Shown piece by piece: positions 43,110 through 50,233 of a stretch of 53,957 nt of DNA (its first letter is position 1; every line of letters begins with the position of its first letter). The DNA is taken from positions 1-53,957 of the forward strand of contig CAMBWI010000009.1 in the NCBI GenBank assembly GCA_945871445.1, read 5' to 3'. The stretch is from Singulisphaera sp. GP187 (GTDB lineage: Bacteria; Planctomycetota; Phycisphaerae; Phycisphaerales; SM1A02). The notes under the pieces were generated by a model, which was not told where the DNA came from, did not search any database, and saw nothing but the letters and a program-made list of their open reading frames with translations. The translations under genes and the position numbers were made by a program.

Positions 43110-45381
43110 CGGTCAAATTGTGCGCAGGCAGAATTTGGGTTATGCGTTTTTATCGCTATCGGCATTCGCGTTGAGCGAGCGAAGCATAGTCATTCTTGTC
43201 GTGGGGACTTCTCTTTCGATTGCAAGTTGGTTTATTACCGCTGGATGGCGAAAGAGAATGCTGCCGGAGTGGGCAGTCTTGTCGCTGATATTGACTTCCT
43301 TCGCAGTGGTCATTCTTCGAGTTTATTCAGATCCGTATCAATTCGAAATTCCATCAGTGATTGGAATCCTCGTTTCATTTGGAATTGTCTTGCGAATGTA
43401 TGCCCGAAGAACGAGTAGCGATGAGCGACAGATTCTGATGATGTCATCAATACTTTTATTCATCGCAGCGTTACAGAGTAGTGATTTGATTGTCGGAGTA
43501 TTGGTCTTGTGCGCAACACTCATGGCGGTTCATTGTGTTGTGCGATTTCGCTTCGCAGTCTGCAAGGAACGTCAAGAGCGAACAGGAATTGATGGCGGGA
43601 TTTTTCTTCGCGAATCGACAACCGAGCGCCGGAGAAGTTCAAGAGATTTGAAATGGGTCATTCGATTCGCAATGTTGATTATTATGATTCTTACAGTTTC
43701 GATTTTTGTCCTTCTCCCACGCAATCCAGAGCCAATCAGTTCTCTCTTTGGAATGTCCGGCTATAGTCAATTGGATTTTCCAACGGGTATTTCGCTCATG
43801 TCTCCCGTGAGATTGAATCCAGCTAAAACCGAACTGTTATCGATCGAATGGCTTGGGTCCGATGGGAAGCATCCTGTCAATATTGACACGATGCGCCTGC
43901 GAGGTGCTGTACTTGATGTGTACGACAGCAGACCTGCGCAGTGGTCTTCGCGTCGGACTATGGCGCGCGAAGTGGTGACTCTCGATGACGATACTTTTAA
44001 GTCCTTGGGGAAGGATCCGATTGACGAAAGAATCAATACTTTCACAATGCGTGTTGAGTTTCGCGGATTGCATTCTGGAGTTTTGTTTAGCCCTTGGACA
44101 CCAATCAGCATTCGCACCGATAAACCTCGGGTCTTCTTGATTGCTCCAAGGACATTGTCAATTCGCTTGCTGGGTATGGAAAGCCTCGGAGGGATCAATG
44201 GATATGAGATGCAAATTCAACCATATCCTTCTGAAGCAACTCTCACTTCTTTGCAAGGCAACCCAACTTTACTTCCACCACTTCCAACCTTTCCAGTTCT
44301 AGCTGTTGAAGATGCTGCAAATAAAATTCTTTCGAATGAAGAGATCGATTCCACTCTTGCACGAGTTGATGCTTCGGCAAGATGGGCACGAAATGCTCGT
44401 CTTGCCAAGATTTTTGAGAGCGAACTGACCAGTGAACGTTTTCGATACACCTTGGATCTTCGATCATTCGTTCGAAGCGGCGACCGCGACCCAGTTGATT
44501 TGTTTCTCAACGAATATCGCTTTGGGCATTGCGAATATTTTGCCAGCGGACTCTGTGCGCTTTGCCAATCGGTGGGTGTCGATGCCAGAATCGTCATTGG
44601 GTATCTTGCGAAAGAATTCGATAAATCTTCGCAGCGATTTATCGTCCGCGAATCTGATGGTCACGCTTGGGTTGAAGTTCGTACTGGGCTACATCAGTGG
44701 ACAGTGTTTGATCCGACTCCTGTTGAGGAGGTCAATCCAAATACTCCTGGAGATGATTCATGGGCGATTTTCCGTTTTTTCTTTGCGCCGGTCGAATCGC
44801 TTTGGCGAGAGCAAATCGCACAATTCGATGCTCGAGCTCAGAACGCTTTAGTGCAGCAAAGCAATGAATGGTTTCGTGCCATGGTCAAGTCATCGTGGGA
44901 TTCGATCGAGCGGACTGCTCGAAATGCAAGCAATTCCTCACAACTTTTGTCTTCGTCATACATCTGGTTTGGATCCGTTGCTTTGGCTATCACACTCTCT
45001 TGCGCTGCAGCATTCTTCGCCTATCGAAAGTGGCAACGAATGCAGCGTGCGCTTGGAGTGACTCGCCGTAGTCGAATTCAAACCAAAATCGCAATGCGCG
45101 ATGGAGCGTTCTATGTTGACGCGCTTGACTTACTGGAAAGAAGAGGGATACGACGGCCGCCGAACTTGTTACTGACTTCATTTGTAGAAAGGGTGCAAAT
45201 TCAACATTCCATTGCAGGTGAAATCTTCTCTGAAATTGTAAAAAGGTTTTATGCCATTCGATTTGGCGGTGAGCGACCTGATCCAAGAAGAAGAGCATCA
45301 GACAATGCATTAGTTGCCCAAATGCGTCAAGCATTTTCGCAGCATCTTCGCCTGAGGAATGATCAGTCGTATGGCAAATAG
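43102..45381 (+). CDS. transmembrane transglutaminase-like protein (TgpA type)
   Basis: This 759-residue protein has about six N-terminal hydrophobic helices (residues 13-215), a large periplasmic domain with a transglutaminase-like fold, and one more helix near 625-650 before a cytoplasmic C-terminal end. The papain-like triad is complete: Cys477 (GHCEYFASGLCALCQSVGVDAR), His521 (DGHAWVEV) and Asp537 (TVFDPTP). In bacteria such proteins are thought to act on peptides or cell-wall-linked substrates and several are essential. The gene overlaps DUF58 upstream, so the two are coexpressed. Confidence 0.94.
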   Translation: MIDGQIVRRQNLGYAFLSLSAFALSERSIVILVVGTSLSIASWFITAGWRKRMLPEWAVLSLILTSFAVVILRVYSDPYQFEIPSVIGILVSFGIVLRMYARRTSSDERQILMMSSILLFIAALQSSDLIVGVLVLCATLMAVHCVVRFRFAVCKERQERTGIDGGIFLRESTTERRRSSRDLKWVIRFAMLIIMILTVSIFVLLPRNPEPISSLFGMSGYSQLDFPTGISLMSPVRLNPAKTELLSIEWLGSDGKHPVNIDTMRLRGAVLDVYDSRPAQWSSRRTMAREVVTLDDDTFKSLGKDPIDERINTFTMRVEFRGLHSGVLFSPWTPISIRTDKPRVFLIAPRTLSIRLLGMESLGGINGYEMQIQPYPSEATLTSLQGNPTLLPPLPTFPVLAVEDAANKILSNEEIDSTLARVDASARWARNARLAKIFESELTSERFRYTLDLRSFVRSGDRDPVDLFLNEYRFGHCEYFASGLCALCQSVGVDARIVIGYLAKEFDKSSQRFIVRESDGHAWVEVRTGLHQWTVFDPTPVEEVNPNTPGDDSWAIFRFFFAPVESLWREQIAQFDARAQNALVQQSNEWFRAMVKSSWDSIERTARNASNSSQLLSSSYIWFGSVALAITLSCAAAFFAYRKWQRMQRALGVTRRSRIQTKIAMRDGAFYVDALDLLERRGIRRPPNLLLTSFVERVQIQHSIAGEIFSEIVKRFYAIRFGGERPDPRRRASDNALVAQMRQAFSQHLRLRNDQSYGK

Positions 45382-45424
45382 AGTCTGCCGCCTCTGAATG
45401 GCGCATGGAGTACAATTACATCAA

Positions 45425-46327
45425 ATGCCTGCATCAAGATCACGAACATCAGAGTGGAAGCGAAGCATGCAACAGGTCTTTGAGCGAGGCGGAACTCTGG
45501 AGATTTCAGTCGCACGAGTTGGGACTTCTAGCTCTTCTTCTATTCCAGCACATCCTTTGGTCGATCCACACGAAGTTGCGGGATCTTCCGATCTTGTCTG
45601 GCGCTTGAAGATCGTTTCGCTCGAAGAAGAATCTGTGTTGGTTGAAGCACCCGTTGCTCTTGGCGAAACATTTCGAATTGACGATGGAATCGCTCTCGTG
45701 GGCGCAATCACAATCGGGCAGAATCGCTGGAAGTTCCGATCTCGAAAAGTCTCCGATGAACGCCTAGCAGGTACTCGTGGTGTATGTATGCGACTTGAAT
45801 TGCCAGATACTGTCGAGCGTTGCTTGCGACGATTTGTGCGATTCGAAGCCGCAGATTTGCAATTACCAAGCGTCAGTATTTGGCCGCTTCTTGATCCCAA
45901 GACTATTGTCGCAGCCGAGATTGCCAACGAGGAAGCGTTCCGATGCTTCGTCGATTCAAAGCCACCATCGAATATCACTGCACCAATGCCATCAGTGGGT
46001 CCAAAGTTCACTGCCACATTAATGAATGTTGGCGGAGGAGGCGTTGGCTTGCGAGTCGAACCACAAGATTCTGCAGTCTTTGGTCGCCATAGAATTTTCT
46101 GGATCGAAATTCCGCTTGGTCGAGATCATCCAGTCCCAATCGCAGTCACGGGCAAGGTCGTTCATACCCATCTTGATAGTTCTCAGCGAACATATATCGG
46201 AGTATCATTCGACTTCACATTTCGTTTGGCTCACCAGCAGATCGTGGTCGAGCAAATTCAGCGTTCGATGCAGCAAGTTCAAAATCAGCCGCGCCATACA
46301 ACGGCGCCAAACCCAAAGGATTTATAA
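45425..46327 (+). CDS. PilZ-like protein with altered second c-di-GMP motif
   Basis: This 300-residue protein resembles YcgR-type two-domain proteins. An N-terminal beta-rich domain (about 55-125) is followed by a PilZ-like domain from about 132. The first c-di-GMP motif RxxxR is present as RRFVR at 135-139. The second motif, normally (D/N)xSxxG, reads NVGGGG at 201-206, with Gly in place of Ser. Its C-terminus is a helix (QQIVVEQIQRSMQQVQ). Family members change motility, secretion or polysaccharide output when c-di-GMP rises. The start ATG at 45425 was preferred over upstream in-frame codons. It lies 43 nt after the transglutaminase gene. Confidence 0.75.
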   Translation: MPASRSRTSEWKRSMQQVFERGGTLEISVARVGTSSSSSIPAHPLVDPHEVAGSSDLVWRLKIVSLEEESVLVEAPVALGETFRIDDGIALVGAITIGQNRWKFRSRKVSDERLAGTRGVCMRLELPDTVERCLRRFVRFEAADLQLPSVSIWPLLDPKTIVAAEIANEEAFRCFVDSKPPSNITAPMPSVGPKFTATLMNVGGGGVGLRVEPQDSAVFGRHRIFWIEIPLGRDHPVPIAVTGKVVHTHLDSSQRTYIGVSFDFTFRLAHQQIVVEQIQRSMQQVQNQPRHTTAPNPKDL

Positions 46328-46330
46328 ATT

Positions 46331-47140
46331 ATGTCACTCGTTTCAACGAATCCAATCCTCGCAGATAGCGTTCTTTCAGGTGCGATCAGTCAATCCGCAG
46401 GTTCATCTCGAGCATGCACTGTTTCTGGGATCATCAACAAAACCGCAGGTTGCGTGCTGCTTGCCGCACTTTCTGGTGCAATCGCAGTCCCGGTCACTAA
46501 GAATTTTCCTGCAGCAATGTGGATTGCATTCATCGTGTCCATGATTGTTTCGATCGCCGCGATTTTTCTTGTCCGTCGCTCGCCACGGATGGCAGCATCG
46601 ATCACTGTGCTCTATTCAGTCTCACAGGGATTTATGCTCGGAGCACTTGGAATGTTGCTCGAAGGAATCTTGACTGCGAATCAAATTTCGGTTCCAGGTG
46701 GAATCGCACTTCAGGCATTCGTCATCGTGGTGGGATTGATGCTTGCAATGTTGACACTCTTTCGATTTGGAATTCTCAAGGGCGGCGCAATGTTCCAATC
46801 CGTCTTGTCGGTTGTCACATTGGGCATCTTCTTTATGTTCCTGATCTCAATAGTGATGAGTCTCTTTGGCGCGAATCTTTCGTGGCTTTCGATGGGTTCT
46901 GCCACCGGCACAAGCAATGGCGCATGGATTGGACTGGGAATCAATGTGGTCGTGCTCATCGTCGCCGCTCTCTGGCTGATCGTTGATTTTCGCCAGGTTC
47001 AAGATGCTGTTGTCGCGGGTGCGCCTGCATCTGCGGAGTGGTATCTCACCTTTGGATTGGTTGTCACGCTTGCTTGGATTTATCTTGAAGCGCTGAAGTT
47101 GGTCTTCCGCATTGCGATGATGTTCGGCAATCGGAAATAA
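46331..47140 (+). CDS. Bax inhibitor-1 / YccA family membrane protein
   Basis: This 269-residue protein has seven hydrophobic segments, as in BI-1/YccA/YetJ proteins. It opens with a polar region (about 1-30), then GCVLLAALSGAIAVPV, MWIAFIVSMIVSIAAIFLV, YSVSQGFMLGALGMLLEG, AFVIVVGLMLAMLTLFRFG, LSVVTLGIFFMFLISIVMSLF and IGLGINVVVLIVAALWLIVDF, with the conserved DFRQVQDAV and the C-terminal EWYLTFGLVVTLAWIYLEAL. Related bacterial proteins are calcium-leak channels or interact with FtsH. It ends the six-gene run and starts 3 nt after the PilZ-like stop. Confidence 0.92.
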   Translation: MSLVSTNPILADSVLSGAISQSAGSSRACTVSGIINKTAGCVLLAALSGAIAVPVTKNFPAAMWIAFIVSMIVSIAAIFLVRRSPRMAASITVLYSVSQGFMLGALGMLLEGILTANQISVPGGIALQAFVIVVGLMLAMLTLFRFGILKGGAMFQSVLSVVTLGIFFMFLISIVMSLFGANLSWLSMGSATGTSNGAWIGLGINVVVLIVAALWLIVDFRQVQDAVVAGAPASAEWYLTFGLVVTLAWIYLEALKLVFRIAMMFGNRK

Positions 47141-47193
47141 TCAAATTGAACGAGAGATTTTGAGCAGAACCCATCTCGCACTATTCGTTTGGA

Positions 47194-47478
47194 CTAATAC
47201 TCTTTCGAATCAAATTTTCCAAAGTCATCGCCTTCAACATCCGCTTCTGCAGGATCGCCGAGTTCGGAGCCGAAGTCAATTCCTGCTTCGATCTTAAAGA
47301 TCAAATGCGCTGTGTATGACATCTCCACCGGATGATCGTGTCCGAAGCGTCGTGCAACGATTCGAAAAATATCTGTGACTCGTGGGGCAACACACTCGAT
47401 GATTCTCCGATCACCGTTGTCTCGAAAGAGTGCGTAGTAACCGTCGCCGAGGTAGTCCACTGATAGGTCGCCGTCCAT
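47194..47478 (-). CDS. small hypothetical protein
   Basis: This 94-residue protein is not recognised. It has a perfect AAAGGAGG ribosome binding site (47487-47494) 8 nt before the ATG at 47478, which argues for a real, well-translated gene and against the longer in-frame start. The sequence (YYALFRDNGDRRIIECVAPRVTDIFRIVARRFGHDHPVEMSYTAHLIFKIEAG) has a compact alpha/beta look and an acidic C-terminus. There is no signal or membrane segment. It lies 59 nt downstream of the DUF4145-like gene and may be cotranscribed. Confidence 0.65.
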   Translation of the reverse strand: MDGDLSVDYLGDGYYALFRDNGDRRIIECVAPRVTDIFRIVARRFGHDHPVEMSYTAHLIFKIEAGIDFGSELGDPAEADVEGDDFGKFDSKEY

Positions 47479-47537
47479 GGTCGATCCTCCTTTATAGGGG
47501 TGAATGTACAAAACCTTCGGGAGAATGACCGTTGAAA

Positions 47538-48326
47538 CTAAAAATTTTCGTTCGTCAATCGTTCGCGAGCTTCGCGGAAGGTCAACTCTTGCTCATCAAG
47601 CCGACGCTTCACTGCGTTGAGTTGAAGTTCTGCTTCCCGTCGTGCGTTGCGACTGAGTTGACCGAAGGCAGGATGTTCGAGTAACTGTTCAAGTTCGAGA
47701 GCGATGATCAGCGTCATAGTCTCGGCGTCGACTTCCAACTCTCCAGCTGTCGCAGCGACAGCATCGAGCCCGTCCAATTCGCGTTTGTATCGCTGGGTCA
47801 TAAGCGTTTGTTCTTGAGGGTTTGCGAAGAGCAAAAGAGCCTCGTAATTGAGCTTTCTGCGTTGTTCGATTTGATCCTCAAGTATCTCTGCTGCAGCGAC
47901 TTGCGAATCGACCTTAGACTCCACTGAGAGTCGCATAGGCACGCGGAATTCGCAGCGTTCCTGGCTTAATTTATGTTTCATAGACTGGCAATACCAATAG
48001 CTGAGGGAATGTGCATCTTTCAATCTTCGAAGCGCAGTTGATGTCGGTGAAATTCCTCCGTGAACTGCGGAGTTTCGATCGCGTCGAATCGCGTGCATAT
48101 TGTCGGCTTCGTGCCTGGGAAGGACTCCACGGCGTTCGAGTTCGCCCAAAGTCACTCCTAGTTCTGGCGGCAGAGCGTTGCCTAGAGTGACACGGGCAAT
48201 GGTCGACGCCATTATCTCGACCATCAATCGCAATTTGAAGAGACACGCCTCAGGATCGGTGTGGACATAATTCTGCTTGCTTGCCAAGTTTGGAAAGTCG
48301 CCGATCAAGCGCTTCAAGAAATCCAA
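47538..48326 (-). CDS. DUF4145-like helical protein
   Basis: The first half (FLKRLIGDFPNLASKQNYVHTDPEACLFKLRLMVEIMASTIA ... RRDRNSAVHGG) matches the pattern of DUF4145, an HEPN-like helical domain best known from the N-terminus of type I restriction subunits and as a stand-alone protein. The RNxAVHG segment is an RxxxH-like motif of the kind seen in HEPN ribonucleases. The C-terminal half is a long coiled coil (about 130-262, ELEQLLEHPAFG, EAELQLNAVKRRLDEQELTFREAR). No restriction genes are adjacent. It lies 25 nt downstream of the TerB-like gene. The function is unknown; an RNase role is possible. Confidence 0.65.
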   Translation of the reverse strand: MDFLKRLIGDFPNLASKQNYVHTDPEACLFKLRLMVEIMASTIARVTLGNALPPELGVTLGELERRGVLPRHEADNMHAIRRDRNSAVHGGISPTSTALRRLKDAHSLSYWYCQSMKHKLSQERCEFRVPMRLSVESKVDSQVAAAEILEDQIEQRRKLNYEALLLFANPQEQTLMTQRYKRELDGLDAVAATAGELEVDAETMTLIIALELEQLLEHPAFGQLSRNARREAELQLNAVKRRLDEQELTFREARERLTNENF

Positions 48327-48351
48327 AGTTTGAAATGGGATCTCCCATACT

Positions 48352-48768
48352 TTAAGAATCCCTTATGACAGGTTGAAGCATGTCCGCCAGAATTCGCGCA
48401 CTGAGGCAACATTCCTCAACTCGTTGAGTCGAGATCTTCATCGCACTTGCAAGAACCGAAGCCCAGCGAACCTCCGCAGCATCCATTCGCCGATCGAGCA
48501 GAGCGATCATTAGCGCACCAGTCAGAAACTTCTCTTGTGTTTTGGGCGGCAATGCGGCAACTCCAGAGAGACAATCGATCAGAGTCAGCCGATTGATTCT
48601 TGCTGGAGACTTACCCTCAATACAATCATCTTCCGTAAGTCCAAGAACCGCCTGTGCAAAGAGACCTGCGGCAGAAGGTTGGGAATGAATCACAGGATTG
48701 TCCGAAGCCGCAGCCATACCACGTGCGGTCAGGAACCAAAGCGTTGCTTGTTCGACAGCCTGCTCCAT
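48352..48768 (-). CDS. small helical protein, possibly TerB-like
   Basis: This 138-residue all-helical protein has a segment RLTLIDCLSGVAALPPKTQEKFLTGALMIALLDRRMDAAEVRWASVLASAM. This is the shape of a TerB domain (helix, small-residue run, acidic A-E pair), a fold found in tellurite resistance and in many unrelated contexts. The usual metal-binding Asp is not convincingly in place. It is 9 nt downstream of the CoA-transferase gene. The family call is tentative. Confidence 0.5.
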   Translation of the reverse strand: MEQAVEQATLWFLTARGMAAASDNPVIHSQPSAAGLFAQAVLGLTEDDCIEGKSPARINRLTLIDCLSGVAALPPKTQEKFLTGALMIALLDRRMDAAEVRWASVLASAMKISTQRVEECCLSARILADMLQPVIRDS

Positions 48769-48777
48769 ATGAATAGT

Positions 48778-49959
48778 TTATGCCTTCATCTTGGATTTTC
48801 GCTTTTGAAGTTCGTCAAGAATTTCAGGACGATTTTGGTCAAGATCCGGCGCAGGACCGCGTGAAGTTCTGGGAGTGACCGAGCTCATCTTGATCGGATC
48901 GCCAGGGACGTGCGTTGTGCCAAGAGCAGGATCGTTTACTGGAACGATCATTTCGCGCGCAACGACTTGCGGCATTGCAACCATCTCGGCGATCGATTGA
49001 ATCGTAGAGCATGGAATTCCAACTTCAGTCAAACGATCAATCCATTCGTGCGCTCTGCGAGTTACCAATACAAGTGTTAGTTCTCGATCGAGTTCATCGA
49101 GCATCTCAATGCGCTTGGCGTTTGTTAAAAAGTGTGGATTTGTTGCCAAATCGGGACGGCTAATGACCTGACAGAGCAATGCGAAAAGAGAATCGTTTCC
49201 TGCAGCAATCACAATCCAGCGATCTGCGCATAAAAATGCCTGAAATGGAGCGATCGATGGATGACGCGTGCCGCGCGCTGCAGGAACAACCTTTGTTGCG
49301 GTGAATGTTGTGACGGCTGCTTCCAAGAATGCGATCTGACAATCGAGCATGGCAACATCGATCAAGCATCCTTCGCCAGTTCGTGTTCTTTTATGGATCG
49401 CGCTTGTTACGCCAAGCGCCATATAGAGGCCTGCCACGAGATCTCCAATCGATGCACCGACTCGGACGGGGGGGCCATTTGGATGTCCAGTCAAACTCAT
49501 CATCCCGCTGAGTGCTTGCGCAATGATGTCGTACGAAGGTTGAGGCGAAAGTGGGCCGGTCTTGCCAAATCCAGAAATCGCACCATAAATCAGCCGAGGC
49601 CAACGAGCATGCAGTTGATCCCATCCATATCCCAGTTGTTCCATGACATGTGGCGAAAAGTTTTCGACCAGCACATCTGCGTCATCAAGCAGAGCTTCGA
49701 AAATTTTTCGGTCTTGGGCAATTTTTAGATCGAGTGCGATTGATTCCTTGTCGCAGTTCACGCTTGTGAAGTACAAACTTTTTCCATTGAGATGCGGACC
49801 GAATGCGCGAGAGTCGTCGCCGATTTCTGGTCGTTCCACTTTGATGACTCTTGCGCCGAGCGATGCGAGCACCGATGTAGCGAATGGCGCTGATAAGACT
49901 CGCCCAAGATCGATGACCGTGATTGCAGCAAGCGGTGGAGATTGATCGACGATGGACAT
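48778..49959 (-). CDS. class III CoA-transferase (CaiB/BaiF family)
   Basis: Family III CoA-transferases move CoA between carboxylic acids through aspartyl-CoA. The 393-residue protein has the opening VIDLGRVLSAPFATSVLASLGARVIKVERPEIGD, the NFSPHVMEQLGYGWDQL region, and GASIGDLVAGLYMALGV, in which Asp173 corresponds to the catalytic aspartate of formyl-CoA transferase. RTGEGCLIDVAMLD follows. The acids used cannot be told; candidates are carnitine, formate/oxalate, bile-acid or branched-chain acids. The ATG at 49959 gives the family-like N-terminus; longer in-frame starts at 49983 and 50034 run towards the tRNA gene. Confidence 0.9.
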   Translation of the reverse strand: MSIVDQSPPLAAITVIDLGRVLSAPFATSVLASLGARVIKVERPEIGDDSRAFGPHLNGKSLYFTSVNCDKESIALDLKIAQDRKIFEALLDDADVLVENFSPHVMEQLGYGWDQLHARWPRLIYGAISGFGKTGPLSPQPSYDIIAQALSGMMSLTGHPNGPPVRVGASIGDLVAGLYMALGVTSAIHKRTRTGEGCLIDVAMLDCQIAFLEAAVTTFTATKVVPAARGTRHPSIAPFQAFLCADRWIVIAAGNDSLFALLCQVISRPDLATNPHFLTNAKRIEMLDELDRELTLVLVTRRAHEWIDRLTEVGIPCSTIQSIAEMVAMPQVVAREMIVPVNDPALGTTHVPGDPIKMSSVTPRTSRGPAPDLDQNRPEILDELQKRKSKMKA

Positions 49960-50034
49960 TCGTGAAGGATAGATGCGCCGCATCGAGTAGCGCTTTGGCG
50001 ATACTCTATGGAGATATTCGATTCGACCGCGCAC

Positions 50035-50118
50035 AGGCCCGTGGCGGAATTGGCAGACGCAGCGGACTTAAAATCCGCAGAGCTAACCCTCATCCGGGTT
50101 CAAGTCCCGGCGGGCCTA
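50035..50118 (+). tRNA. tRNA-Leu (anticodon UAA)
   Basis: The 84-nt sequence folds as a class II tRNA. The acceptor AGGCCCG (50035-50041) pairs with CGGGCCT (50111-50117), followed by discriminator A. The D arm has TGGCGGAATTGG, and the anticodon stem GCGGA/TCCGC encloses loop CTTAAAA with anticodon TAA. A variable arm (GAG...CTC) and T arm CCGGGTTCAAGTCCCGG follow. CCA is not encoded. A short T-rich run (TTTCTTTTC) follows the gene. It reads UUA (and UUG by wobble). Confidence 0.96.
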
Positions 50119-50233
50119 TTTCTTTTCACAGTTCGCAATGCAATGCGAGATTCAATGCGTGAGATTATTGGTCTGTGCCAAGCGAATTGAAAAATCGTGT
50201 TTCGAATAGTCAATTTGTAGTAGTATTTTTTTG

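Noticed and set aside
50035-50233. Integrated element at tRNA-Leu
   Set aside because: No integrase gene, no second copy of the tRNA 3' end and no change in gene style were seen downstream.
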